A DNA stretch of 64,000 nt from Nonomuraea corallina. Its GTDB lineage: Bacteria; Actinomycetota; Actinomycetes; Streptosporangiales; Streptosporangiaceae. The stretch lies in contig NZ_JAPNNL010000005.1 in the NCBI RefSeq assembly GCF_027620315.1, positions 1 to 64,000 on the forward strand. Reading direction: 5' to 3'. The position numbers and the translations under genes were made by a program. This document shows, piece after piece, positions 44,500 through 52,842 of this stretch. The notes under the pieces were generated by a model, which searched no databases, was not told where the DNA came from, and saw nothing but the letters and a program-made list of their open reading frames with translations. Numbering within the stretch: the first letter of the stretch is position 1; the number at the start of each line of letters is the position of its first letter.

Positions 44500-44829
44500 A
44501 TGCGTTCCGTCCCAATCCCCGTGGATGTCAGCAAACTCGCCATCACCTGCGTCAAAGCACCCCGCCCGCGCGTCCTCAACCGCGACACCGGCGAGATCAA
44601 AACCGACAAGAACGGCAACACCATCTACGAAGTCACCGTCTCCGTCGAAGACGAGTTCGGCCGGATCGAACTCGTCAAGATCGGCACCACCGGCGAACCG
44701 CCCATCGGCGTCGGCGACCAGGTCAACGCGGTCGGCCTGCTCGGCTACGTCTGGGAGATCGCCGGCCGCTGGGGCATCGCCTACCGCGCTACGGCGCTCC
44801 TTCCCGTGCGGGAGGCCGCCGATGCGTGA
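44500..44829 (+). CDS. SCO3933-like regulatory protein
   Basis: 109 residues with the conserved core KAPRPRVLNRDTGEIKTDKN and GLLGYVWEIAGRWG, found as the first gene of transfer operons in many actinomycete integrative elements. Function poorly known. Overlaps the TraSA-like gene by 8 bp. Its counterpart in element 2 is almost identical. Confidence 0.8.
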   Translation: MRSVPIPVDVSKLAITCVKAPRPRVLNRDTGEIKTDKNGNTIYEVTVSVEDEFGRIELVKIGTTGEPPIGVGDQVNAVGLLGYVWEIAGRWGIAYRATALLPVREAADA

Positions 44830-46141
44830 CACGCTCCTGATGCTCACAGTCCTGGCCGCCGTCGCGGCGGGGCTGTGGGCCTGGCGCCGCTGGCACTACC
44901 CCTCCTTCTGGCTCGCCCTCGGCTTCCCCCTCGTCGCCCTGTCCGTCCGCACCTCGTGGCGGCGGGTGGCGCTCGGCTGCGGCCTGACCAAGAAGCGGCA
45001 ACGCTGGTGGTTCACCACCGTCCCCGGCGCGATCGCCTCCACCGGCCTGGTCAAGGTCCGCCGCCGGTTCCAGCGGGTCGCCGTCGACACCAAACCGTTC
45101 ATGTGGCTGCCCAAGCCGACCCGACACGGCTGGCGCGTCACCCTGCACACCCTGGAAGGCCAGACCCCCGGCGACTACGCCGACGCCGCCGAACGCCTCG
45201 CGCACTCCTGGGGCGTGCACGCAGTGCGAGTGTCGTCGCCCCGGCCCGGCCGCGTGGTGCTGATGGCGACCAAGCGCGACCCGCTGGTCAAGGTCAACGA
45301 CCTCCCGGCCTCCCCGGAGCTGCTGAAGGTGACGGTCGGACGGCTGGAGACCGGCCAGCCCTGGGTCATCGACTTCCGTACGGTGCCGCACTGGCTCAAC
45401 GCCGGGGCCACGCAGTCCGGGAAGTCGAACCTCGCCAACGCGCTCATCGTCGGCCTCGCCCCACAACCGGTCGCCCTGGTGGGCTTCGACCTCAAGGGCG
45501 GAGTCGAGTTCACCCCGTACGCGCCCCGCCTATCGGCGCTGGCCACCTCCCGCGCCGAGTCCGTCGACCTGCTGTGTGACCTGGTCGGGTTGATGATCGA
45601 CCGGATGGGGTTGTGCCGTCAGGCCGGTGCCCGCAACATCTGGCAACTCCCGCCCGCCATCCGCCCCGTCCCGGTCGTGGTCCTCGTCGACGAGCTGGCC
45701 GAGCTGTACCTGATGGCTGACAAGTCGGAGAAGGACGAGATTGCTAAGAGCTCGACTGCACTGCTGCGGGTGGCGCAGCTCGGGCGGGCGTTCGGCCTCT
45801 ACCTGTTCTGCTGCGGCCAAAGGATCGGCTCCGACCTGGGGCCGGGGGTAACCGCCCTACGCGCCCAGTGCTCCGGCCGGATCTGTCACCGGGTCAACGA
45901 CCCGGAGACCGCGACCATGACCCTCGGCGACCTCGACCCTGCCGCCCTGGTCTCCGCCCGCGCCATCGCCTCCGAGACGCCGGGCGTCGCGATCGTCGCC
46001 TCACAAGACGGCCAGTGGTACCGCGCACGCTCCTTCTACGTCACCGAGCAGACCGCCGAGCACGCCGCCCGCACTCACGCCCACCTCGCCCCGGCCTGGG
46101 ACGAGATCACCGCCCACCTGCCCGAGCCCATCACCGCCTGA
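44822..46141 (+). CDS. traSA: FtsK/SpoIIIE-type DNA translocase (TraSA-like)
   Basis: 439 residues: two N-terminal TM segments (about 5-42), an FtsK-like domain with Walker A GATQSGKS (195-202) and Walker B VVVLVDELAEL, and no gamma-type winged helix visible. In pSAM2-like elements one such protein moves double-stranded plasmid DNA between mycelia. Start ATG 44822 overlaps the previous stop. A closely similar copy begins at 62745. Confidence 0.9.
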   Translation: MRDTLLMLTVLAAVAAGLWAWRRWHYPSFWLALGFPLVALSVRTSWRRVALGCGLTKKRQRWWFTTVPGAIASTGLVKVRRRFQRVAVDTKPFMWLPKPTRHGWRVTLHTLEGQTPGDYADAAERLAHSWGVHAVRVSSPRPGRVVLMATKRDPLVKVNDLPASPELLKVTVGRLETGQPWVIDFRTVPHWLNAGATQSGKSNLANALIVGLAPQPVALVGFDLKGGVEFTPYAPRLSALATSRAESVDLLCDLVGLMIDRMGLCRQAGARNIWQLPPAIRPVPVVVLVDELAELYLMADKSEKDEIAKSSTALLRVAQLGRAFGLYLFCCGQRIGSDLGPGVTALRAQCSGRICHRVNDPETATMTLGDLDPAALVSARAIASETPGVAIVASQDGQWYRARSFYVTEQTAEHAARTHAHLAPAWDEITAHLPEPITA

Positions 46142-46160
46142 ACCCATGAAGGGAGGAACG

Positions 46161-46823
46161 ATGCGACGCTTGGCCTGCTGGCTGCTCGACACCGGCCCGG
46201 TTCTCGTCCTGGCCGTCATCGCGGGTGCCGGATCGTTCACCCACATCCGCGACACCGCCACCGAGCACGGCCAGACCGGCTGGATGGCCTGGGCCGTCGC
46301 CGTCTGCATCGACCTGACCTGCGTCATGGCCGCCCGCGAACGCCAACGCGACAAGAAGACCGGCAAAGGCTCGCGGGGCGTGCTCGCCTGGCCCGTCCTC
46401 GTTCTGACCGGCGGCATCGTCCTGTCCCTGGCCGCCAACCTCGCCCAAGCCGAGCCGACCGTGTGGGGCTGGATCACCGCCGCCACCCCGGCCGCGGCCT
46501 TCCTCATCGCCGTCTCGATGCTGGAACGCCGCGCCACCCACGCCCGTCCTGAGCCGTCAACCGTCCCGGCGGCCTCGCCCGCGCCCGTCCTGGCTCCGTC
46601 CCCGCTCCCGCGCCTCGTCCCGCACGACAGCCTGGACCAGGACGACGCCCAGCATGACCGGGACGGCGACCTCGCCCCGGCCCTGGTCGACTTCGCCCGC
46701 CGCGTCGCCGACGACCACCACGCCAAACACGGCCGACCGATCACCCGCGACGCGCTCCGCTCACACCTCGGCGTGTCCAACCAGCTCGCCGCCGACCTGC
46801 TGCGCACCCTGCGCACCGCCTGA
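46161..46823 (+). CDS. SpdB-like spread protein (DUF2637)
   Basis: 220 residues with four hydrophobic segments in the first 130, a Pro/Ala-rich linker and a C-terminal winged-helix-like part (PITRDALRSHLGVSNQLAADLL). DUF2637/SpdB proteins assist intramycelial spread of the element. GGGAGG 4 nt before ATG 46161 favours it over ATG 46146. Confidence 0.8.
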   Translation: MRRLACWLLDTGPVLVLAVIAGAGSFTHIRDTATEHGQTGWMAWAVAVCIDLTCVMAARERQRDKKTGKGSRGVLAWPVLVLTGGIVLSLAANLAQAEPTVWGWITAATPAAAFLIAVSMLERRATHARPEPSTVPAASPAPVLAPSPLPRLVPHDSLDQDDAQHDRDGDLAPALVDFARRVADDHHAKHGRPITRDALRSHLGVSNQLAADLLRTLRTA

Positions 46824-46839
46824 AGGGAGACCCGCATCG

Positions 46840-47184
46840 ATGACCCATCACCACCGCGACGCCCTCATCAACGGCTTGCGAGAGCTGGCCGCGTTCCTGG
46901 AGACCAACCCCGGCGTCCCCATCGCCGCAACCGCGACCGTGCACTTCTTCGCGCGCCACACCAGCGACGACGACAACCGCGCCGAGATCGACCAGATCGC
47001 CGCCCGCATCGGCACGCCCCTCGACGCCGACGACCTTCCGCACGGCCACTACGCCACCTCGCGCTTCTTCGGCCCCGTCGAGTACCGCGCCGTGGCCATC
47101 CTCGCCCCGGCCCGTGCCCGCTACGACGCCCAGAACAGCTACCGCGACTGCATCCAGCCCGACGACCTCACGCCCGCCACCTGA
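46840..47184 (+). CDS. Conserved AICE hypothetical protein
   Basis: 114 residues with an N-terminal helix and HFFARHTSDDDNRAEIDQIA, a small alpha/beta fold often found between spd and rep genes of these elements. AAGGGAGA precedes ATG 46840. Function unknown. Confidence 0.65.
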   Translation: MTHHHRDALINGLRELAAFLETNPGVPIAATATVHFFARHTSDDDNRAEIDQIAARIGTPLDADDLPHGHYATSRFFGPVEYRAVAILAPARARYDAQNSYRDCIQPDDLTPAT

Positions 47185-47200
47185 CCAGGAGAACCCGCTC

Positions 47201-47362
47201 ATGCGCATCCGTATCGACGGCACCCGAGCCGAGATCGTTGACGCCCTGTTCCGGCTGCGTCTGCACTTCACCGTCTACGCCGTGTCCCGCGCCTACCCCG
47301 ACCGAGGTAAGCCGCACCACTGGCGCGTCTACCTGACCACCCGCCCACGTGAAAGGAGGTGA
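47201..47362 (+). CDS. Small AICE protein (53 residues)
   Basis: Residues show alternating beta-strand/helix pattern ending VYLTTRP. CAGGAGAA precedes ATG 47201. Same strand and tight spacing within the operon. Function unknown. Confidence 0.55.
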   Translation: MRIRIDGTRAEIVDALFRLRLHFTVYAVSRAYPDRGKPHHWRVYLTTRPRERR

Positions 47363-47366
47363 CCCT

Positions 47367-47489
47367 GTGACCGATGAGCTGCCGGTGATCCGCTACCGCT
47401 GCTGCACCTGCGGCGGCACCGGCCTGACTGGCGAAGGCGACCGGTGCACCGACTGCGACGGCACCGGCATCGACAACCACGGCGCATAG
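47367..47489 (+). CDS. 40-residue zinc-ribbon peptide
   Basis: GTG 47367 follows an almost perfect anti-16S match AAAGGAGGTGA (47352-47362). Two CxxCxGTG knuckles (CCTCGGTG and CTDCDGTG) resemble half of a DnaJ-type zinc finger. Too short for routine gene calling but very well supported by its ribosome site. Likely nucleic-acid or protein binding in replication control. Confidence 0.7.
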   Translation: MTDELPVIRYRCCTCGGTGLTGEGDRCTDCDGTGIDNHGA

Positions 47490-47495
47490 CACAGC

Positions 47496-47544
47496 GCCCC
47501 CGGCCTGGCCGCACATCCGCCAAGACACACGCCAGGTCGGGGGC
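47496..47544. promoter_or_regulatory. Long hairpin 40 bp upstream of the replication initiator gene
   Basis: 14-bp stem with one G-T wobble (47496-47509 with 47531-47544) and a 21-nt loop. It could limit rep translation, terminate the upstream transcript, or be part of the rolling-circle origin; sequence alone does not decide. Confidence 0.5.
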
Positions 47545-47583
47545 CATCCCCATCACCCGAACGAGTGAGAGGAGGTCTCCATC

Positions 47584-48978
47584 TTGCCCGCAACCCATGC
47601 CAACGCGCACGCCATCACCGGCATGATCAAGCGCCTCAACCGGGACGACTACGACCGCTGGGCATCCCAGATCCGCAACACCGGCGGCTGCCGCCAACCC
47701 ATCCACCTGCGGGGGAAGGTCGAACACTACGACCGCGCCACCGGAGCACTGCTCCACCGCTACACCACCCGCACCGAACCTGACGGCATCCTGCGCGTGC
47801 CGTGCAAGACCCGCCGCGCCTCCCGCTGCCCGGCCTGCGCCGAGACCTACCGCGCCGACACCTACCAACTCATCCGCGCCGGCCTAATCGGTGGCAAGGG
47901 CGTGCCGGAAACCGTCACCGCACATCCGACGCTGTTCGTCACGCTCACCGCCCCGTCCTTCGGCGCGGTCCACGCCCGCCGAGAGCACGGCGGCAAGGTG
48001 CAGCCCTGTCACGCCCGCCGCGAGGCCGAGACCTGCCCGCACGGTCGCGTCATGTCCTGCATGGAACGGCACGGCAAGGATGACCCTCGTCTCGGCGAAC
48101 CGCTGTGCCCGGACTGCTACGACTACACCGGCAGCGTCCTGTTCAACGCCCTCGCGCCGCTGCTGTGGAAGCGCTTCGCCGACTCCCTGCGCCGCGCCCT
48201 CGCCAAGGCCGGCGGTCTGGCCCTCAAGGAACTGCCCTGCCACCTGAGACTGTCCTTCGCCAAGGTCGCCGAATACCAGCGGCGCGGCGTCGTCCACTTC
48301 CACGCCGTGATCCGCCTCGACGGCCCGGACGGACCCACCACACCGCCACCGGACTGGGCCACCACCGACACCCTGACCTTGGCTGTTGGGCACGCGGCCC
48401 GTGCGGTATCAGCAACCGCGCCCGCCCACGACGACAAGCCCTACCTTGTCCTGCGGTGGGGTGCTCAGCTCGACATCCGCCCCATCACCTTGAACGGCGA
48501 CCTCACCGAGCAGGCCGTCGCGGGCTACATCGCCAAGTACGCCACCAAGGCGGCCGAATGCGTCGGCACGCTGGACCGCCGCATCCACTCCACCGACACC
48601 CTGGACGCCTTCAACCTGCGCGACCACGCCCGCCGCCTCATCTCCACCTGCCTCCGCCTCGGCGCCCTCCCCGAGCTGGCAGAGCTGCGGCTGACGGACT
48701 GGGCGCACATGCTTGGCTTCCGCGGCCACTTCTCCACCCGCTCCCGCCGCTACTCCACCACCCTCGGCGAACTCCGAGCCGCCCGCGAACAGCACGCACG
48801 CGACAACGACATCACCACCGGCAGACTGCCCCTCTTCGACGAAGACACCGTCCTCGTGATCAGCGAATGGGAGTACGCGGGCAAGGGTCACTCCCTCGGC
48901 GATCAACTCCTCGTCGCTGCCCTGACCGGTATGAGCCTTACCGGGCCAACGGATCTAGAGGCGGCCCCTCATGGATGA
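47584..48978 (+). CDS. repSA: Replication initiator protein, RepSA type
   Basis: 464 residues: N-terminal Cys-rich motifs (RRASRCPACAETY; EPLCPDCYDY), HUH motif VVHFHAVIRLDG and a catalytic-Tyr region VAGYIAKYATKA, as in pSAM2 rolling-circle initiators. TTG 47584 is preceded by GAGAGGAGG. It overlaps the excisionase gene by 8 bp. The protein would nick the element origin during replication before transfer. Confidence 0.88.
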   Translation: MPATHANAHAITGMIKRLNRDDYDRWASQIRNTGGCRQPIHLRGKVEHYDRATGALLHRYTTRTEPDGILRVPCKTRRASRCPACAETYRADTYQLIRAGLIGGKGVPETVTAHPTLFVTLTAPSFGAVHARREHGGKVQPCHARREAETCPHGRVMSCMERHGKDDPRLGEPLCPDCYDYTGSVLFNALAPLLWKRFADSLRRALAKAGGLALKELPCHLRLSFAKVAEYQRRGVVHFHAVIRLDGPDGPTTPPPDWATTDTLTLAVGHAARAVSATAPAHDDKPYLVLRWGAQLDIRPITLNGDLTEQAVAGYIAKYATKAAECVGTLDRRIHSTDTLDAFNLRDHARRLISTCLRLGALPELAELRLTDWAHMLGFRGHFSTRSRRYSTTLGELRAAREQHARDNDITTGRLPLFDEDTVLVISEWEYAGKGHSLGDQLLVAALTGMSLTGPTDLEAAPHG

Positions 48979-49150
48979 CCTCGTGCTCACCGTCGATGAG
49001 GCCGCCCAGCGCCTCCGGGTCAGCCGCTGGACCCTCTACGTCCTCATCCGCTCCAACCAACTCCAGACCATCAAGATCGGCCGCCGCCGCCTCGTTCCGG
49101 CTGACGCCCTCGCCGACTGCATCAGGACCCTCGTGGAGGTGGCGCGATGA
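48971..49150 (+). CDS. xis: Excisionase (Xis), MerR/AlpA-like HTH
   Basis: 59 residues: LTVDEAAQRLRVSRWTLYVL and TIKIGRRRLVPADALADCI, the classical AICE excisionase pattern. Its stop overlaps the integrase ATG (ATGA). The triple overlap rep-xis-int fixes the unit as one operon. Confidence 0.88.
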   Translation: MDDLVLTVDEAAQRLRVSRWTLYVLIRSNQLQTIKIGRRRLVPADALADCIRTLVEVAR

Positions 49151-50419
49151 CGAAGACCACGGTCGGCACCCCGGAGGAAGAGCCGAAGCGCCGGACCGGC
49201 CGCCGCATCCGCAAGCGCTCCAACGGTGAGGGAAGCATCTGGCCCCGCAAGGATGGCCGCTACGGGTACGCCGCCTTCGTCCAGACCACCGCCGGAACCG
49301 TGAAGCGTGTTCAGGGTTCGGCGCGGACCCAGGAGGACGCCCGGAAGAAGCTGACCGAGCTTCTCCGCCAGGCCGACGAGGGCATCCCCGTCTCCTCGGA
49401 GAACTGGACGCTGGCCGACTTCATGAACTACTGGCTGAAGAACATCGTCAGCCAGGAGCGGCGCCCCAAGACCTACCAGGGGTACGAGGGCGTCGTCCGG
49501 CTCCACCTCATCCCCGGCCTGGGCAAGAAGCGCCTGGGCAAGCTCAAACGCCCAGGACGTCCGCCTCTTCATCAACCGAGTCCGCTCCGAATGTCAGTGC
49601 TGCCGGAACGGCTGGGACGCTTCCCGCGAGAAGCCGGTGTGCTGCGCCCTCAAGGGCGGTCAGTGCTGCGACTCCCGCTTGTCCACGCGCATGGTCCAGT
49701 CCATCCACGCGGTCCTTCGGAACGCCCTGGAGTGCGCCGTACGAGAGGAGATCATCGCTCGCAACGTCGCGAAGCTCGTCAAGGTCCCGGTGCCTAAGTA
49801 CAAGGTCAATCGCGGCCTCACCGTCCCGCAGGCGCGTGCTGTCCTCAAGGCCGCTCGGGACCACCGGCTCTACGCGCTGTACGTCCTGGCGCTCTGCCTT
49901 GGCCTGCGCCGCGGGGAGCTCCTCGGGCTCCGCTGGGCGGACGTCGACCTTGAGGCCGGCAAGCTGGAAGTGGTCCAGAGCCTCCAGCGGGTCGCGGGCC
50001 GCCTCCAGTTCGTTCGCCCCAAGACCTCCGACTCGGAGCGGACTGTCCCGCTGCCGCCCATCTGCGTGGAGGCCCTGCGGGAGCACCGAAGGAAGCAGTT
50101 CGCCGAACGCTCGGACCGCTGGGAGGAGTGGACGGAACACGGCCTCGTCTTCCCGTCACGCTGCGGTACCCCGATGGAGCCGGACAACCTACGGCGAAGC
50201 TGGGGAGCGATCCGCAAGGCCGCCGGCCTCGGCGATATGAGGTTCCACGACCTCCGCCACACCTGCGTGACGCTCCTGCTCAACCTCGGCGTTCCGCCCC
50301 AGGTCGTCCGCGACATCGTCGGCCACAGCGACATCGAGGTCACCATGACCATCTATGCCCACGCCTCGCTTGACGATAAGCGTCAAGCGCTCGCCAGGTT
50401 GAGTGAGACGCTCGCATAG
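49147..50419 (+). pseudogene. int: Tyrosine integrase split by a one-base insertion
   Basis: The first frame (49147 to about 49545) encodes the N-terminal arm-binding and SAM-like domains. After KRLGKLK the sense continues in the next frame as NAQDVRLFINRVRSECQCC and on to the catalytic domain. Total length is 3n+1, and removing one A from the AAA at 49546-49548 restores a 423-residue protein. Catalytic residues are intact: Arg in GLRRGELLGLRW, Lys in KTSDSERTV, HDLRHT, GHSDIEVTM and Tyr in TIYAHAS. Mutation or sequencing error; no known slippery signal. Confidence 0.85.
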
Positions 50420-50483
50420 CGCGAGTGGTTGCGGCTCCGTGAGCAACGTACCGCTCACGGAGCGGCGGCACATTAGCTCGTGC

Positions 50484-50927
50484 CTAGACTCGGTTGCCGT
50501 CCTTATCCAGATCGAGAACAACCTCGTGGCCTGACTGCTCGTGGTAGTCGAGAAGTAGCAGGAGGGCATCGGACAAAGCGCGTTCCTGCTGCTCAAGACC
50601 CGCTGCCAATAGGGCCTTGCGTACATAGAGTGCCTCTACGGCAAGACTGGCGCGATGTGATTCCGGCTCCTCAGCCTGGCTAAAGCAAGCCAGCACCTTG
50701 ACACAGAACTTCGTGAGATCTGCAGCCTCCGGGTGTGGAGAGGCGATCAGGAACTTCGCGAGTCTTACGACCTGCCCATATGGCTCTGCCGCGGGGAACG
50801 CGCTGCCGTTCGGGTAGGTGCTTGGGACGCTCGTCCAGAAGTCAGCAGCCATCTCGTCAATCCTCTGCCATGCCTGCTGCACCTTAGGCGGAGGAGTCTG
50901 GACACCCTTGCGGCGAAATAAGCCCAT
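50484..50927 (-). CDS. Hypothetical protein near the right end of AICE 1
   Basis: 147 residues, mostly helical, no TM. It opens MGLFRRKGVQTPPPKVQQ and has an ALLAAGLEQQERALSDALLLLLDY helix. No family recognised. Placed between integrase and attachment site, a common spot for cargo. Confidence 0.55.
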   Translation of the reverse strand: MGLFRRKGVQTPPPKVQQAWQRIDEMAADFWTSVPSTYPNGSAFPAAEPYGQVVRLAKFLIASPHPEAADLTKFCVKVLACFSQAEEPESHRASLAVEALYVRKALLAAGLEQQERALSDALLLLLDYHEQSGHEVVLDLDKDGNRV

Positions 50928-51002
50928 TGGGTCACCCTTGCCAGTTGCGTTGCACTGTTCGACAAGAGTGCATCGAGCTCTACAAGCGCCCTGTTACTGG
51001 AC

Positions 51003-51025
51003 GTTGCTGTCACTGTTGCTGTCAC
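51003..51025. repeat. Candidate integrase arm-type sites, right arm of AICE 1
   Basis: GTTGCTGTCAC twice (51003-51013 and 51015-51025), 12-bp spacing, 56 bp left of the att core. Matches the paired motif near the left att. Confidence 0.6.
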
Positions 51026-51038
51026 CAGACACCAAAAA

Positions 51039-51064
51039 GCCCCGAACGATGATCCGTTCGGGGC
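51039..51064 (-). terminator. tRNA-type rho-independent terminator at the AICE junction
   Basis: Perfect 10-bp stem GCCCCGAACG/CGTTCGGGGC, loop ATGATC, followed on the minus strand by TTTTT. It sits 16 bp past the tRNA 3' half, like the one at 34172-34198, but with compensated stem differences. Confidence 0.85.
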
Positions 51065-51080
51065 ATTCTTGCTGGTCAGT

Positions 51081-51128
51081 TGAGGTGGTCAGGGGCGGGG
51101 TCGAACCGCCGACCTTCCGCTTTTCAGG
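51081..51128 (-). repeat. att copy 2: 3' half of tRNA-Phe, AICE 1/AICE 2 junction
   Basis: Identical over 48 bp to 34215-34262. To its right the sequence again lacks a 5' tRNA half, so it is a junction between tandem elements rather than the restored tRNA. Confidence 0.88.
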
Positions 51129-51211
51129 TGTAGCAATCACCGTGGTCCTCAGTCCCGACCAGGAGCTAGTCAGTCGTCCGCGGTGCTCGTCGTGTGAGCT
51201 TGGTGGCCGAG

Positions 51212-51234
51212 GTTGCCGTCAGCGTTGCCGTCAC
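51212..51234. repeat. Candidate integrase arm-type sites, left arm of AICE 2
   Basis: GTTGCCGTCAG and GTTGCCGTCAC with 12-bp spacing, at the same distance from the att core as 34346-34368 in AICE 1. The stretch up to 51439 has no supported gene. Confidence 0.55.
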
Positions 51235-51439
51235 AGGTACCGCTACGCCCAGTGCCGAGGCCCGACGAAGGAGGGCCTTGGCGGCGATCGCCCCAGCCCG
51301 TGAGGTGGGCACCGAAGTCCGCGATCGTCACGGCCTCAGCCCGTCGCGACGGGGTTGTCGAACTCGCCACGCTGTGTTGAGTTGTATGCCAAATCGGTAC
51401 GGATAGCAGTCACTGCGCGCGCATCGCCTTAATCTCGAC

Positions 51440-52390
51440 ATGATGAGTCTCGTCGGCCTGAAGCCCGACCAAGCCCGAAACCTGGCCGCTGCTGCCGAGG
51501 TCGCGGGCGGATCCCTCGTCGTTCAAGGCCAAGTGATCCGGCGGCTCCTAGACCGCTGGAACGGCGATTCCAGCCGCCTCGCCACATTTCCGGCTCGGGC
51601 CACCTGGGCAGACGACCAGGCCAAGGACATCCGGCGCCGTGTGGGGCTCCTCGAACAGGACCCGGAAGGCGTGTTGTTGTTCGCCAGCATGACCGGCATC
51701 CTCGACCTCTGGAAGAAGTACAAGGAGCAAAGACAGAATGTGACCAGGCCGCTCAAGGTCATTTCGGTGATCAGTGGCGTGGAAGCTGCCGTTCAACTGC
51801 ATAAACGGTGGGCGCAGGGCAGGAACGTCGCTGCGGCACGGGCTGTCTATGACATCCGCCGCTACATGGGTGCTCTCCCCGGAAATCGCAAGCTGTCCGA
51901 GCTGATCATCGAAGTGCTCAAGCGTCAGAAAATTCGGGACCTGTACAAGCAGCCCTGGAAGTGGCAGCAGACGGTCTCCGCCGCCATGCAACGGTTGCGC
52001 GTCCCCGGCGCGCAGCTCCTGGTCAAGAATCCGCCCGGTGCAGGGGTGTTGGCACGGATCATGTTGCCGGCCGCCGTCGTCACCGGCGTCAAGGAAGCCG
52101 TGCTGCCTACGCACGAGGGAACGCAAGGCTGGGTGGACCGCAGCATGGGCGTCGTGCAGGCCGGCGGTGCCGTCGCGGTCATGGGTGGTGCGGGGATCGC
52201 CGCCTCGCTCAGCGCATCGGCCGCCGTGGCCGCCGCCGTCCCCGTGGCGGGATGGGTCGCACTCGGCGTGGCCGGCGCCTACTTCCTCGGCAGTTGGGCG
52301 TGGGACAAGTGGGGAGACGACATCAAGGCAGGGGTGGGCAAGGCGTGGGAAGGCGCGAAAAGCTTCGTCGAGAAGCTCAAGTTCTGGTGA
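51440..52390 (+). CDS. Type VII secretion-like effector (WXG-type N-terminus, Gly/Ala-rich hydrophobic C-terminus)
   Basis: 316 residues. N-terminal helical hairpin with a central Trp (FPARATWADDQAKDIRRRVG) like WXG/LXG effectors. C-terminal part (about 240-316) has a long hydrophobic Gly/Ala stretch followed by WDKWGDDIKAGVGKAWEG and KLKFW, suggesting a membrane-active end. No nuclease domain. Clustered with an RDD protein, an EspG-like protein and a WXG100-like protein. Role as a secreted toxin or membrane effector is inferred. Confidence 0.55.
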   Translation: MMSLVGLKPDQARNLAAAAEVAGGSLVVQGQVIRRLLDRWNGDSSRLATFPARATWADDQAKDIRRRVGLLEQDPEGVLLFASMTGILDLWKKYKEQRQNVTRPLKVISVISGVEAAVQLHKRWAQGRNVAAARAVYDIRRYMGALPGNRKLSELIIEVLKRQKIRDLYKQPWKWQQTVSAAMQRLRVPGAQLLVKNPPGAGVLARIMLPAAVVTGVKEAVLPTHEGTQGWVDRSMGVVQAGGAVAVMGGAGIAASLSASAAVAAAVPVAGWVALGVAGAYFLGSWAWDKWGDDIKAGVGKAWEGAKSFVEKLKFW

Positions 52391-52420
52391 GTCACCCGTT
52401 GATCGAGGTACGGAGGCATC

Positions 52421-52825
52421 ATGGCACCTACCAACGCGCCTCCTCTGGCCAGTAGCAACCGGCGCATCGTCCCCATCTGGACGGACGGCCTTCTCGCGCT
52501 CGGCGCCGGAGCCATCGGAGGCGAACTGCTCGGCCGGGCCTCCAACTTCTGGGTTGCCGCGATCGGTGCACTCCTCCTGGTGTCCTTCTGCAATCACGTC
52601 GTCTTGACGGTCCTGACCGGCGGCAGCATCGGCAAGCTCATCGGCGGGCTTCGTCTCATCCGTACCTCCGATCGCGATAAGCCGGGACTCGGGCAGGCCA
52701 CCCGCCGTTGGCTCTGGGGCTTCTTCTACATCGCTATCTCCCCCTTCCTGATGCTGACGGGCAGCGACGTGGACCATCTCGACATCGCCGGCCTGCGCAT
52801 CGTCCGAACCGCTGATCTCCGCTGA
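52421..52825 (+). CDS. RDD-family membrane protein
   Basis: 134 residues, about three TM segments, with the RDD-type start NRRIVPIWTDGLLALG and GSIGKLIGGLRLIR loop. GGAGG precedes ATG 52421. Genes for RDD proteins often accompany WXG100/type VII clusters. Function unknown. Confidence 0.7.
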   Translation: MAPTNAPPLASSNRRIVPIWTDGLLALGAGAIGGELLGRASNFWVAAIGALLLVSFCNHVVLTVLTGGSIGKLIGGLRLIRTSDRDKPGLGQATRRWLWGFFYIAISPFLMLTGSDVDHLDIAGLRIVRTADLR

Positions 52826-52842
52826 CGGGGAGCCGATTACTG

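Larger units (their letters stand above)
34215..51128. mobile_element. AICE 1: integrative and conjugative element in a tRNA-Phe-like site
   Basis: Bounded by a 48-bp perfect direct repeat (34215-34262 and 51081-51128). It carries the full actinomycete integrative element set: GntR (KorSA-like), SCO3933-like protein, TraSA/FtsK, SpdB-like protein, RepSA-type initiator, excisionase, tyrosine integrase next to the right end, plus Nudix, HD and XRE genes. Cargo: an IS1380 element and a NACHT NTPase. The integrase gene is broken by one extra base, so autonomous excision is doubtful. Confidence 0.85.

Noticed and set aside
49540-49560. Programmed frameshift in the integrase
   Set aside because: The CTC AAA CGC context is not a known +1 slippery site, and no stimulatory structure is evident; mutation or sequencing error is simpler.
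34215-51128. Two intact tRNA-Phe genes
   Set aside because: Each copy holds only the anticodon loop to 3' end; the D-arm and the 5' acceptor strand GGTCAGG are missing next to both.
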